A stretch of 64,000 bases of DNA from Notamacropus eugenii (lineage: Eukaryota > Chordata > Mammalia > Diprotodontia > Macropodidae), in the NCBI RefSeq assembly GCF_028372415.1, contig NC_092875.1:32878817-32942816 (forward strand), given 5' to 3'. A program made the position numbers and the translations under genes. Below are positions 40,195 to 55,100 of the stretch, piece after piece. Below the pieces are notes generated by a model. The model was given only the letters and a program-made list of their open reading frames with translations, ran no database searches and was not told the DNA's origin. The number at the start of each line of letters is the position of its first letter. Position 1 is the first letter of the stretch.

Positions 40195-43100
40195 CTGCCA
40201 TGGAGGGAAAGAGGGGGCTGAAGGTCACATGTGGTGGTGAGGCCTTGAGGAAGACCCCCCAAGCCTCAAGACTTCCCCTGGCCCAGCAACTTGCCCAGGC
40301 CCAAGGGGCAGAGCTTTATGTGTGCAGGTGTTGGCTTCCCAAGGGACGGCCTCATTAAGTCTGTAACCATGGGAAAGAGCAGCTGTTTGTTCAGCCAAGG
40401 GCCGGGCTCTGGCTCCTTCTCTGGGGCACCACATAATGACCAATAACTGGCTGTCCCCTTGTGCTTTCGGGCTGACAAAGCACTTTAGATTTATTTTCTC
40501 AGTAGAACCTCACTATAAAACCTGTCTGGTAGGTGCTAGTAATCCTATTGTACACAGGAGGAAACTGAGGCTTATACTAAGGGACTGCCCAGGGCCACCA
40601 AGCTAGTAAATGTTTAAGGCAGGATTTGAACTTGGGTCTTCCTGACCCCAAGCCTAACAGTCTCCACTGGCCACCCCTCTGTACCAGCCTTTACTGCCAC
40701 TGTCTAAGTGCACAGGCAGAGGCTGGGCTGGGGGTGGTAGTTTGTATAACCAGTGAGGTTGTTCCTACCTTTATCTCTTCTTGATACATCTTTAGGCTCA
40801 GGTCACTTTTGGTCTTTGACCTTCTCCCCAGAAACACCACCGAGTTTTGCTTGAAGAAGGAAAGGCCACACATTATAGAGGGTATATATTACATATGGGG
40901 GTACATGGGAGGAAGTCTCTGAGGCCCCGAGGGCCCAACCTGTTAGTCACCAGGGCTTCGTGTCCCATCTTTTGCAAACAAAATTATCTAAGGTATGAAG
41001 GCGAGATACTTCACATATTAGCTGAGGAAGATGCCACCAGCACCACCCCATTCTGCAGGCCCAAGGGACCTGGCCAGAGAGCATAGATGCATGTAGTGGA
41101 GGCAGTCACTTACCCCGTATTTGTCCATCTGCGAGCGGGTTTTCAGCAGCTGAGAGACATCAGAAGCAGAACCTGGGGTCTGCCTATAGAACTCCAGGAC
41201 TGCAATCAGCTCCTCCCTGGAAATGTCCTTCTCCAGGACAATGCCACTGTGCACTGCCAAAGGAGGAGAGAACACCAGGGCCTTGAAGCAGGGGCTGGGC
41301 CCACTCCCAGCTCAGTGTCAATGTGGAAGGTCTCTGCACTCCTTCCTGGGCCCCCACTTTCCACAGGACTTGGGGTTTAAAAGGCAGCTGGCAGACCCCA
41401 GAGCCTCAGATGCCTGGCACTGACCTTCAGAGTCCTGGTTTTTCCGGCTGTAGTTCATACGGAAAACAAAGGCCTCAAGGATGAAGGCCACAATAATGGT
41501 CATCACCACCTAACCAGGGAGCAGAGAGAGGGTCAGCAAGGTCTTTGCAAGCTGGCAGTGCCAGTTGCACCAGTCATTACACCTCTAGCCTCCTGGGCAC
41601 GGCACCATGAAGGAAGGAGGGTGTGGGTGGGGGAAAGAGAGATGCCCTCTGCAGGGCAGGAACCTACCATGGTTACAATGTAGAAAATCATGAAGTAGAG
41701 GCGGCTCCAGTGGGAAGTCTGGGAGGTGACACCTTCCTGAAGACCGAGGGAAGAATTAGACCATGAGGCTGTTAACAAAGGCCTGTGACACCTGCATACC
41801 ACGGGGCCCTGGCCCAGTCCAGGTGCACAGCGAGCACTCCAGAATGGTTCTGTGGCCTGGACCATGGCACCAGGAAGCTGGCCAGAGGGTGATCCAGGCA
41901 GGGCAGTCAGGCCCCCAGCATCAACCCAGGAACCTCCACTGAAAGGCCTCTTCAGCAGGGGCTCAGGGGCAGGGAGAGAAGAGCTCAGGGGCTGGAAGGA
42001 GGCCTTTGGCATAGTTAGCTCCAGACTGACCAAACGAGAGTGGAGCCACGTTTGGCCAGCCAGGAGCCAGAGCCTTGTGGGCCAGTGCTTAGTGGATGTG
42101 GAAAAGGAGAGGGGCTACCTTGGGTGGGTGATCAAAGAAGGGTCCCAGATGGCGTGAGCATCACTTACCATGATGATGTACCAGTTGTTGACCACTGTAA
42201 GCTCAAACAAGGTCACTGCCATGGGCGGGGAACAAAAAAAGATATCCAGAGTTAGACCAAGCCTTTTCAAGGCCAGGTCATCCCCCTCTTACTATCTACT
42301 GTCACCATTGTAGCAGGCCATGCTGAGAGTGAGCTGGGCTGTGCCCAGCCACTTTGGCTCTCTGGCTAGATGGCAGCCTTAGGGATCCACACTACAGAAC
42401 ATGCACATAAGCATGTGGAAGTCTGATTTGGCTTGAGAGGCGGGGCAGCTCCATGGACAGAGCCAGCCTTGGAATCAGGAAGCCCTCAGATACACACTGC
42501 ACAACTCAGTCCACCTCTAAGGGCCCCAGGAAGCCTTCTGAGGCTCAACCGCAGAGTCTACACTGGGCAGAAGGGGGGGAGTTCCTCACATAAATCCAAT
42601 CATCATGTCCCTTCCATCAAAAATCGGTCACTCCAAGCACAGCACAGGGCCTTCCTCACATCAGCCCAGAGCCAAGCCAAGCAGGGCACAAGCCTAGTCT
42701 AACAAGGGAGGGCCAGGAGGGAAACTGGAGGCAGGACTCAGAACCAAAGGGAGGGCACCGGGGACCTCTCCCAACACCCAAGGGTGTTTTTCTTCCATAA
42801 GTACTGGCTTCCTACAGGAAAGGTGCCAAGGGCTGACAAGGACCTGTGAGTGTCCTCAAGCCCTGCTTCTCTCCCATCCTTATCATATTAAGTCCTTTCA
42901 GGACTTCCCTTCCAGCTCTCCTTCCAAGAGAACCCCCTGGCCTACCCAGGAGAAAACCTGGGGCAGGTCCCATGGCAGCCATCTGTGCTGCTCACACACA
43001 GCTGGCACACGTCATTTCTGAGCTCACCAAAACTGTTCAGGATGTTGTCGAAGTTGTTGAGATAATAATAGCCCTCATCCACACTGGTCTTATTGCCCAC

Positions 43101-46100
43101 GGTGCGGTTGATCCAGCGATAGGAGTCGGCCACTGTGCTTGTGCTAGACAGGGAAGCAAGAGCAGGCCCGGTGGGGAAGAGGCCCCCAGACCATCCACCT
43201 TGGAGCCGGCTCGCTCGAGCAAAGCCTGAAGCCGACCACCTGAGCCACGTCCTCGGTCACTCAGCGCCTCTCATGGCTGGGCCCTTTCCCTCTTATCCCT
43301 GCACCCGGTGTCCAGGACAGTCCCTGGCTCCTCTCACCTACCTGCCTTGGACGCCAAGGGCAGCCTCCAGAGTCATGAACAAGCCCGAAAGTCTCTCCCA
43401 GCTGCTCCCATGACTCCGCCTTCCCCGTCCCTCTCTCAGCTACCAGAAGAAGGAATTGACAAGGGGAGAAGAGAAAGAGGCGTCTCCCCCTGCTCTAAGG
43501 GGCCTCTTTTCACATGGGATGTGGGATGTGTCCGGGACGTGAAGATCCCCTCCACAGATCTCTCTGCTGCTTTGTGCCTGTGGCTAAGAACTTGCCTCCC
43601 CCTCCTGCCTGCTTCCTCATGGCTACCTCTGAATCAGACCCTTCACAGGAAGGCTCTGGTTCCCCAAAGGGGTCACTTTGCCACTTTTGGCAGAAATTGC
43701 TTCAGAGGCAAAAGCCAAGGTTACAGACTCCAAACTCAGAAGAGAACATTTAGGAAGCACTAACAGCAAATCCAATGGATTTTACAATAGGAGAAAGAAA
43801 AGGAAGGGTAGGATGAAGAGAACTGTCACCTTTCAAGAGGCCTGAGGCCTTGGAACCCCTTTCTTGGGGTTCTGAGTCCCCTGTTCCTAGAACATTTGGC
43901 CCCAGGTACTATGACTGCCAACTGCCCATGCCAACCCAGGCTGGCACCAGGGTATATGACACCCAGGCCTCAGGGGTTAGAGAACCCTGGGCCCAGGCTA
44001 CCTCTAACAATGTGGCCTGCAGGGGCAATGGGTGGAGGAATCCCAGGAATGGGCTCTAGGAAACTGCCTAGGGACTAAGGAGGGCTGAGGAGAGCCAGCT
44101 GGCCTGGCTCCAGCTCCCTGCCGTCAGCCAGCCAACTACCCTGGGCTGTCTCTGGACGTGCAAGTGCCAGCCATGGGGCTTAACAGGGAGCTGCAGGCCC
44201 AGGCCCTGCTGCCAGGAGCCCGCTAAGGTCCCAGGGGACCTCGAGACTGAGAAGCACTGACAGAGAACCAATACTAAGCCTAAGTTCCAGCTCAGGCTTG
44301 CTTCCTCCAAGGGAGAGGGGCTTCCCCTGGGGCCCATGAGGTGACAGCCTCTACCATGGCCAGGGCAACCCCACATACTCACTTGCAGCAGTTTGGGTAC
44401 AGGATCCCGCAGAAGAACTCCATGCCCACAATGGCAAAGGAGTAGTAAAAAATGAGCAGGGTGAGGCCCAGGCTAAGGGAGAGAGAAAGGCCACAGGGTG
44501 ATTTGGAGAAAGGGCAGGAAGGCCAGCTTTGCTGCACCTTCCAAACACTCCCTACTCATTGAGCTGGAAAGAACCATCCGTGGATTGCTGCTGCCCATCT
44601 CACTGACTGCCAACAGATTCCCCACCACATCCCCCTCACCCCCCGCAGCCTTGGGGCAAAGACAGGGGGAGGGCTGGTTACCCAGGTGTTGGGTGCAAGA
44701 TAACTTTAAGACTAGTCACATCATGGCCTACTTGTCAATGAAGACTCACTGGTAAGGGACAAGGGGGAACCCCCATCCTTCCCCCTTCCACTTCTGGGAA
44801 AACATGGAGAGGTCAACGAGATCATTCTGAGAGCTGGAAGGCCACCCTCAGAAACCCTGCAGCCCTTCACATGGCTGTGCCAATTTCCCCTCCCGTCTCA
44901 TCAGTCTGAGCACAGAGGTAGGCGTACCTGGCCATTCGGGGGAGAAGCTCAAACATGGTATCCAGAACATTCCGGTACCGCTTTTTCAATTTAAACAACC
45001 TAAAAGACACAGAGAATGAATGGACCCCTTCTAGGTGCACAGTAACATGTCCTTGGTCCTCTTTCTTTCAAAGGTCATTCCAGTCACTTCCTTCATTTCC
45101 TGATCTGCAGGAGGAAGGGGAAGAGGAGATATCTCCAGTATAACTTACCTACCTCAAAGGCTGGGGTTACTGGGGGACTCAAGGGATGGCTGTGCAAGGC
45201 TCTGACCACATGAGATACTCAGGGCAAAGGGGCTAGTTCAGAGGCTGTTAACTTGGGGGTCCATCGACCAACACTTGGTGGGGGGCAGCTCCATGAACAT
45301 GGAACTTTTAAAGATTTTGATTACTGCTTTTCAATTGATTTTGAGTAGCTGGGTGGTACAGTGGATAGAGTACTGGCCCTGAAGTCAGAAGGACCTGAGT
45401 TTGAAATCAGCCTCAGGCACTTACTAGCTGTGTAACCAACATAACCGATTTCTTTTATACTTAACATTTTGATAACTGCATTTCAATCTAATTGATTTCT
45501 TTTAAGGTCCTATGTATGTATTTTATGCTTTTAAAGGCATGACTCTGAACAGGGGTCCCCAGGTTGCCTAAGGGGTCCAGGACACCAGAGGTGGCCAGGA
45601 TGACTGGAGAGAGGTCTCCATCTGTGATGCTCAGAACCCTGACAAGCCCAATCTCATGTCTCTACCAGATGCAGATATCTGAGGCCAGGGCTGGGCTCCT
45701 TCTCTCTTATATGCCACCCCTATCACAGGCATGGCACCTTAAACAGAGGGAGAACTCTACAAACATTCTTCCCTCCTCACAGTGCCCTCATGAGCTTGGC
45801 AGCCCGTGACTGCACAGAGGTGGCAGGAGATGCCTCCCTGTGGACACATGATGATCATTCACACATCTCAACAGCCAGGCCAGGAGAGGGGTTAAGGGTC
45901 AAGCAAACAGGGCAGAAGCTCTCTCTGCATGAGTCCCCTGAACTCATGTCTTAGTCTATGGCCCACAAGTTCCATGAGGACTGGGACTATGTATGACAAG
46001 GATGGGGAACCTGTGGTCTCGAGGTCACATGTGGCCTTCTAGGTCCTTGGGTGCAGCCTTTTGACTGAGTCCAAGTTTTACAGAACAAATCCTTTTACTC

Positions 46101-49100
46101 AGGGGATTTGTTCTGTGAAGTCTGAATTCAAAGGGCTGCACTTGAGGACCTAGAGGACTGCAGTTGGCCTGGAGGCCGTAGGTTCCCCACTCCTGCACTA
46201 GGACATCTGCCGTCTGGGAAGGCTCCTCTCCCATGAAGGAAAGACCAGACAGCTGGCGAGCATCTGTGTGTATTTGCCAAAGGAACAGAGGGCCAGCTTC
46301 TCCTTTGTGGCTAGCCTCCTCTACAAATACTAAGGTAGAAGAAGAGTGACGTGCGTGTGGGTCCTACAATGCTACATGGGTCCCCCAGGGCAGGGGAACA
46401 CATGGAAAGAAGGACGATGGGATTGGAGTTTGGGGAGTGATCACCCAAATGAAAACCTGGGCTTCCTGACCACCAAAGGACTCGAGGCCCATGAAGATCT
46501 CTGACAACGGGCCAAAGTTCTGCCTATTTTTAAGTTGCCACGTGGCAGGAGGTCCAGGGGTCTTTTTGACTATGGCTGACTCCATCTCCAAGGTCAGCCG
46601 AGGTGAGAGCTGCTTTCTGTGCTATGACAAGTGGCACCAGGGACCGTACAGGAGACCTCTAACCTTGGCCTCCAACCTTGAGCAAGAAAGGCAAGGAAAG
46701 GGAATGAGAGGGGGCCAGGACAATCTTCCCATGTGACTCATGAATGAAAGGAGGAACCACAAGCCCTTCCTCCCTGGGCTGTTTGTTTCAGGAAAAGAAT
46801 CCCTTGGGACAGGAAGGATCATAGGCCTCAGGGCTGATTTCCCCACTCAGGTCCCAGGTCAGACTAAGGAAATCCTCCCTCCTCCTCCCACCCCTTCCCA
46901 GAGCTCAGGCTCAAAGCCCTGCCCTTCACCTCAGGAGCTGGAGTGGGCGTAGGACCACAATGAAATAGAAGGGCTCCATGTTGAAAGCCAAGGCCAGGAG
47001 TCCCAGGAAGGCAAATGCCGTTACAGAGAAGTCGAACCTGGAAGAGGTGGGAAAAACAACAGCCCCTGCATCCTACTTCTGCACCCCAACTGACCATCCC
47101 CAGACAAGAGACACATGCACACAGCTAATCTTACTGGCCCTGAGGACAGGAGTAGGGCACACTGAGGTGACACCAATCCCCTGCCCTTGTGGTTTCAACA
47201 ACTGACTTGGCCACAGCATGGCCTCAGGGCATGTACATCCTAAAGATGAAACCTTTGGTTTGTTCCAAAGCGGGGTGCTCTGATTGTGAGGGAGGAAGCT
47301 CTCTGGGGGTGAGATTGGATGCCCCATACTCCACCTGATCCCCAAGAAGATGGACCCCATGCCAGCCAGCTTCTATAGCAGCACAGCTGGTAAGTGGCCA
47401 CAAGCTAGAAACTTGTGAGGGAGTGAAAAAGAGGCTCCTGGGACCAGAAAACCTCAGACATTGGGGCTCTTTGGGCCCTCAAGGGACCCAAGTGGCAATG
47501 GCAGTAGCAGAAATTGCTTCTTCCTCCCCCTGCCCTCCTCTTGACTCTCCAGCATCCTATGAAGGAGGCGGTGCACCAAGCAGGGAAGGTACATGCTCTG
47601 GGTCCCAGAGCAGCTGAAGGTGATGTTGGGAGAAGGACCCGGGTCTTGCCTATCCTCTTGGCATGGAGTGGCTCCCCAAGGGAGACCGAACAGGGTCCTC
47701 TCTGGGACCTGGGTAAGCCATTCTACAAGGCCTCTCTCTGTCATATGAAGGACTCCGGGATCCTACTCTAGGAAGGACGGTGGATAATAGGTTCTAAACC
47801 ACACACAAAGTCAGCAGCAGCAGGGCCAGGCAAGCACCTCGGAGTCGCTGTCCTCCACTGGCCCCTCTTCCCCACCTCTTTCCCTTCCCCTCTCTCACTT
47901 ACAGGTTCCATCCGGAGGTGAGATACTCCACAGGCCCCAAGCCAGTGGTCTTCAGGAGCAGTTCCACTGCATAGACTGTAGAGAGAATTACAGTGTTGGA
48001 AAGGACCCGTCTAACTGTCACTGACAACAATCTCTTTGGCACATTCCACCTTCCCCCTCTAATATCCTTGCTAAACTTTGGCTTCTTTTCAGTCATACAG
48101 GACTCCAAGTTTGGCCATCTCTTCAGAACTAGACTGCTATTTCGGCACCCCTTCTACACTCTATTTATTACTCCCCCTCTCAGAGCAGGGCGAACCAAGA
48201 CCTCCCCTTCTAGAGGACTGAATTGAAAATTCAGATGCTCCCTGAAAACTAGAATCAAGGAAAGGCTTTGAACTATTTCAACTCCTTCCTTTTAAAGTAG
48301 AAACTAAGGCCCAGAGAACAGAAAGGAATGACCTAAGGTCACATGGCTAGCTAGGAGCAAATCAGGGACCATAGCTTGTGTGCTAGACTCTCATCCCCTT
48401 TTGGAGCATCCAGTATCTTGCGATCCCAGAATGGAGCTGACTCTCTCCTGTTTACCAGGAGGTAACATGCTCTTAGAGAAGGATAAATGAGCTTCGATTT
48501 GCAGCCAAAGTCCTTCCTACCATGAGGAAGCCTCTCTTGACTTCTCATGGCCCTGAGAACTCACTAGTGAGGAAGATGATGTAACTCCAGGGCACGTTTT
48601 TGGAGAAGAAGTTTCCACCTGCAAAGCAGAGAAAGGGTGCCCTAAGGGATCAGGCCAGAACCTGCTTAGGCTGTCACCAATCACTTAGCTGGTACTGACC
48701 TTTTAGCATGAAAGTTTCCACAAGGATCCAAATGCCATTGACGGCCACCACCACATCTGCAAAGGCAGGCCCAAAGGGAGGGGCACAAGTTTATTTGCTC
48801 TACTACAGGTCCCAGATGAAATGCCCTGGTGCATTCCCTGGACATCTAAGACTTAGCGGAGCAATCCCAGGGTATGCCAACGGCATTACTGTCATACCCA
48901 CTCACCCACCCGCCCACTGTTCTTCAAGTGATCATCTCCCAGACACTGTTTCTAATATGTCAGCTCAATACACCAGGGCAGGATTCATTTGAAGCCCCTG
49001 AAATACCCTGTGTATAAAAAGGACATTCAGTTCTCAACCTGACTTAAGGCTGGAAATCATATCCAGGTCAATAGAAAGAACAGATCTTGTAGAAAAGGCA

Positions 49101-52100
49101 CAAATCAAGGGCATTAGTGACCTTGGTCCAAGGAGGTTCAGTTCCAGTGATGACCACTGGACCATGAACCACAAGCAGGCCCATGTGTAGCATGCCCTTC
49201 CCCTGTGACCCCCTTGGAGAGGAAAGGAATTCAGCAGGAAATCTTGCTGCATGTCCAGTCAATACTTACACATAAAATACTGGAAGCCTCTGGACTTCAC
49301 TAGGATATTAATGCCTAACGGAAAAGAAGAACTATTGAGTCAAATTGTTTTCCTATTAAAATACGATGTCCACTCTTAGCCTAGGTCTGTTCATCCTTGG
49401 GTGGCCATCCTCCTACAGAGAAATGGTAAGACTGGAGGGGAAAGTGGAAAGGGCTTACCCTGGAGGTGTTGCCTGTGTTGGGGCTCAAAGGGTCTTGGCC
49501 ACCATCTCCATGAGTCTTCCTTGACTTCCCCGGTGTTCAAGGCTTATAGACTTGGCCAGAGGGCTCATCATCCAGAGACAAAAGCAGTGACCCCAAACAC
49601 CACAGTGCTTCCTGAGGCACTGCATTCCCAGCGGGCTTTATGTACCGCTCACTGGCCCAAGTTCCTGCTCTGACTACGTGACAACAAACACCCTGTCAAA
49701 AGTCCCTTGGAGGAAGGCCTAGGTTGCGGCTCCAAGCCCCCACAGAAGAGGCAGAAGTGAGCACTGGGGTGCCCCCGGACTGTCTGTACAATCTCTGGGC
49801 TCCCTGTCCCCAAGGGTGGCAGATCACTCACTCACACCAGAGCCCTGACTACTTGAGATGCCAAAGAAGCACCATACGCCTCACCAGCATAATCATTCCA
49901 ACATTTCTTAGGTGTTCACTTCACGGAATGCCCCCCATCCTGGCATTAAGCCTTTCCTGCTTTCCCCTTCCCCAAATCCTTGCAGTATAATCTGGGTATA
50001 TAGATATATTCCTCCCTAATGGATTGTAAGCTCCTCAAGAGCAGGGCCTCTTTCATTTCTGTCTTGCAATGACCAGCTCTGGACTAGGGAATTTCTCATG
50101 TTCTTGTCAGCTCAAAGCCTCCAGTTTCCTTTCTATTTTCAATCATTCTCATTCTCATTCCAAAGCATTCTCCTAACCAAGAGTCACCCTTTGTCCAAAG
50201 ATTTTAAGAAAACGAAAGGCTGTTCATTCAAACCAATGAACCCATCAACCACACACATCTCACAGCTCTGCTCCCCCACCTCAGAGAAGGCCATTCACAA
50301 AGCAGTCAGGCTGGCCGGGGTTTGCCTTTCTGTTTTCCCTGTCAGGAGTCACTGCGCATACCCGGGGCTTACCTTTGAAAATGAGGAAGGCTGTTCGCGG
50401 GAGCTCATCAAACCAGTGTTCTTTATTGCGCTTTGCCTGTGACCAGAAAAGAGACAGAGAGTGGAGGATGAGGTCCAACAGGTGCTACCCTGGGAAGTAC
50501 TGCAGTCACTCTTTCCTTCTCTCCTTCCTTCCTTTTCTCCTTCCCTCCCTCCCTTCCTTCCTCTTCCCTCTTTCCCTCCCTCTCCCCATTTAACTTGCTG
50601 AGTGACTGACCCTTAGGCATCTGGCTTCAATGAGCCCCATTCTTTGGGGCCACAGAGGCAGTGGTGCCCAGTGCAGTGAGGGTCCATGAGTCAAGGCCAG
50701 CTCTCAAGGGTAAAGTCCCATAGATCCTAAGCCTCTGCCACCTTCTCCAGCCCTTGCACCCCAGTCCTCTCCCAAGGGCACTCACCTTCCACTTTAAGGC
50801 AACAACTTCATAGATACCATAAAAATCCTTCAGGCTGTAGGGACAGAATGGGAGAAGGGCAAGTCACTATAAGCTCCACAGACCCCACCCCACCCCCCCC
50901 CAGCTTCCAGCCTCTGGGGGAAAAGCTTCAGGGTGATGTGGGAGAGGCCCAAGAAAGCTCAGCCAGAGACAAGCTCAAAATGAGGGGTAAGGATACATTA
51001 CAAGATCCCCGATGCTGAGCTGGGAGGGACTTCTGAGGTCATCTAAGTGCCATCCCTTTGTTTGATAGTGGCAGAAAAGGAGGCCAAGAGCAGAGAAGGG
51101 CCTTGACCAAAGTCACAGGGTAACAGAGAGAAGGACTGGGATTCGAAGCCAGGTCTGCCAACTCCAAATTTGCTGCTTTGTTCTGTTAAGCTGCCTCCTC
51201 AGCATCCTTGGAAGAGCAGAGAATGCCCAGACCCTAGGCCTCAGGCTCTGCTCGTTCGTCCCTAAAGCACATTCCTTGGAGCCAGACTCCAAGCCCCTGC
51301 AGGAGCACCAATGGACGACTTGTGTCCTTGGGCCAAGGGATGGGTCTGGATCTCAACTGTTTATATGACCTCACCCTCAAGGGATAACTTGGGAGGCAGG
51401 CCTTGGCAGGGTCAAGGCTGCTGAGCTTGTCATTTTATTCTTTAGGGCCAATGTAAACAGCGCTGTGGGAACATCTGGATCCCCGAGGACATCTTTCAAG
51501 GGAAACAGCTGTACTCATAGTAGGGACAAGAGCAGGATTTGGACAACGCCTGGCACCAGGAATGCCCAACGCAGACTGCTAGGCTGGGGCTGCCCTCCTG
51601 AGGGTCTAGATCCTCTGCTACAACATAGGCCTTTTCAAGCTTTTAGTCAGGTCTGCAGGACACTCCTGTTAATTCAAGTTGTGAGGGGCATATTTCTGGG
51701 GCTGCACAGAAAATCAATCAGAAAGCTTCTCTGGGAGGGGACACCTCCCACTACACTCTTCTGGGTCATAGCTCTAGAGCTAGAGAGACCTTAAAGTGTA
51801 CCCCTTTCATTTTATAAATGAAGAAACAGGTTAAGTGACTTGCCCAAGGACACCCAGGTTGTACACAGTCAGCATCAAGCCTCTTCCTGTTGAACCACAC
51901 CCCGTGTGTCCTTCCCTCTACTGCCCCTTTTGTTTCTTCCACCCAAGGCTCCAATAGGTAAAGTCCTACCTGAGTAGAGGTGTATTGCTTTGATTCAGGG
52001 CTTTGAAGGTGAGATAGCGCTCCCGAGCCCCCATCCGGGGTTTGTAAAACCGCATCAGGCCTTCAAACTGCCGGAAGGAGATCCCCGAGGGCCGCTGGAG

Positions 52101-55100
52101 AGGGCAGAGAGAGGGAGGACAAGGCATGTGTGTGCAGACACAGAAACCCCCTCCCTCCAGCGCTGCTCAGGCAGGAGATCTGGGTTTGCCACTGACTAGA
52201 TCTGTACCTATGTCCAGACTGTGATGTTGGGCAAGTTACTCCTCTTGACTAACATCTCTAAAATAAGGATGGGAGGAAATGGCTTCTGGGGCCTTTCCTA
52301 TAGTTTCCTTCATAACCCAACCTTGTATCTTTCCCTCTGGAGAGGCAGGAACCATATATGGTAATGCTATCTGGGGACACAGGGCACCTACTCTCTCATT
52401 TCTCTGAGCTCAACCACTTGTCTTGTGTGTGGGGGTTTGTGTGTCTGTGTTTGTTTGTGCGTGCCCATGAGTCTGTGTTTGTGTGTATGTCCGTGTGTGG
52501 CTCCATCTGTCTGTGCTAATGGGCATGTGCATGTGTGTGTGGCAGTGGCCCCACTCCCCCATACCCGCTGGCTGATGAGCAGGCCATATGCGTGCTGGAT
52601 GGCTGTGCGCTTGTGAAGCAGTAATGACTTGAATTTGCGCTTCTCGATGTCATTGAACGTGTCAAACACAACAGCCAGGAGCTGCAAGGGAACAATGATT
52701 CACAAATAAGGGGCATGCTCACCTTCATAAGCAGGTTTCTCCTGTGATGAAGCAGGTAATGCAAGTATTAATATTCCTTTTTTAAAGACAAGGAAACTGA
52801 GGCTCTCCAGCTAAGTAAGAGTCTTGCTGCTTCGTGAAGAACAAACACACAAGGCCTCGAACCCTGAAGCCCTGAGCTGGGTAGGGACACCTCACCCGGC
52901 TTTCTACGGGTGTCCCATGAGTCACCCCCAAGGCACCCACACATGCTGGGTCTCCACCGCTGGGAGCTCCCCACTGCAGGGTCTCCTTATCTTGCCAGTG
53001 GGAAGTCAGTTCCCAAGGACACACTACTCATATTTTTTCTACACTGGTTTTGCTGTTCTAAAGCACAGGACTGGCCACTCTGTCAATATTAGTTGTATAA
53101 AGCAGCACTACTACTTTGTAACTATCCCCACCACAGACTCAGAGTCTCTGAGTCCTCTCTCTCTCACCACGTGCTGCTAGTAGCCTTATCTCATCTCTTT
53201 AGGCCCCTCTCTCATCTTGCCCCAGAACCTAGTCTAGAACCTCATCACCTCTCCCCTGGACACATGAAGGGCCTCTCAGTCAATTCATGTCCCTCCTGTC
53301 AGGCTTGGTGCCCATTCACCCAGCAACCAGAGTTGCCAAAAAAACCAAAACAAACTCCACCTTAAGGCATAGGTCTTACCAGGTCCTCCCCTGCTTCAAA
53401 GTTTTCAGGGGCTCCCCACTGTCTCCCGTGTCAGACACTGACTCTTGAGCATGTTTGACAGCTCATTCTTCATCCACTGGGGGAGTTTGAGCCCTAATGC
53501 TTCATCTCATGCCCTGTCCAGTCATCACACTGACCTCTGAGCTACCTCCAGAACAGCTTTCCATCTCCAGCCTCAGTATGGGCACCAAGGCCATCCACCC
53601 ACTGCACCTGCCTCCCAGAAACCCTCCTTGTTCTCCAGGTGTGGTGGCCAAGCCAGGCACAACTTCCATGATGGTGCCAACTTAGTGTTCCTTCCTTCCT
53701 CAAATTATCTTGAGTTTACTGTGTATATGCACACGCACATATCTGTGCATGTGTGAAGGCATGTACATGTGCATGCACATGCATGTGTGGGGTGTCAGAT
53801 CCTTGAGGGCGGGGGCTATTATGCTTTTACTTTCTTGTCTTGGTACTTTGCACTTAGCTTCGTAATCAGTGTTTGCTGAAGTGAACTGGTAACACCCTCT
53901 GTCCCATACAACTTCATACTTAATTCTAAATGGCCTTGTATTGCCTGTCCTAGTTGCACATATACCAGGAACAGGGATCCAGGTGCCAAACTAAACCAGG
54001 GTCTGATCCTCACTCTGTTACCCCTACAGCCATGAGCAAGTCCCTGTTCTGTTCTGTGCCTTGGTTTACTCCTCTGCACTCTGGCAAGTGGGACTAACTA
54101 GTCTCTCAGATCCCACAGAGTGTGGAAGTGGGGTCCATACCAGAAACTTTGGTGACCCTCATCCCACTTTTGCCCGCCTCCCCTGACCCTGAGTCTCTGG
54201 CCTAGCACAGAGTTAGAGCAGAGATGGTCAAGGACTCTTTGCTGGCCACGTACCAAGTTCATGATGAAGTAGAGCTCAATGGAGAGGTACACGATAAAGA
54301 AGATGCAGGACCAGGGGCTCCGGGCATATGAGGGCATCATGACATCTGGGAAACTGTACTCCAAGAGGCAGAGGGAGTTAGACCACCCCTCTGTGGCTCA
54401 GGCTGAAGGACAGTCCCTCCAGCTCCCAGTCTTCCCCTAGCTATGCTCCCCCTCCCCCTCCGTGGGAGCAGGTGAGGCCTTGCTCAAAGGAGCACCAGAA
54501 GCAATGGCTGATAGGGCCTCTGCCAGATTCCAGACATGGCAGGGACACAGGGAGCCAGAAACTCCAAAGGGTCTTCTCCTCAGAATCCTGGCTACTCCTT
54601 GAAGGGGAAACACCTACCACCTTCACATCTGGATTGGGTGTGTCAGGCCAAGTTAGAACCTGGACACCTTCAGAGAGGGGCCCAGGAACGTGGCCCTCCA
54701 ATTCTTAGGGTGCCGACACCCAAGAGGCATTCTGCCACTCCCACACAGCAAGGGTACCTCCCTAATGAACACCACAGTCCTGGGCTGCCAGCTGCCTCCC
54801 CAGCAAAATCCTGACATCCATAACTGGGGCTGCCCCCCACTTCCCACTGTGAGGACACTGCGAGGCAGGAAGTCTGGACCCACAGCACCAAAGGATGGGG
54901 AGAATGGTTACTAAGTCCCTCCATTTCTCTGGAAGGGAAGCAGAGATCTCAGCCTGAGTAACTCAGGAGGTTTTCTAGGAAGGAAGCAGTGACAAATGTG
55001 CAGATGCTCCCCAGGTGAGTTTGGCTGTCTGTCTGGGGGCTAGCAGAGGGCAGAATTGGGGCCCACCCAGACCCAACTGCTTACTTAGCGGTGGTGAGCA

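Noticed and set aside
41244..41253. Acceptor 'cacag' nearer to the TPCN1 exon 41114-41253 body
   Set aside because: It breaks the frame with the previous exon (GAA G); the acceptor four to six bases upstream (ggcag) restores it.
50987..50996. Perfect U12-type donor string GTATCCTTAC on the - strand inside TPCN1
   Set aside because: It is not next to any TPCN1 exon; the neighbouring exon (50786-50834) has an ordinary gtgagt donor. A chance match.
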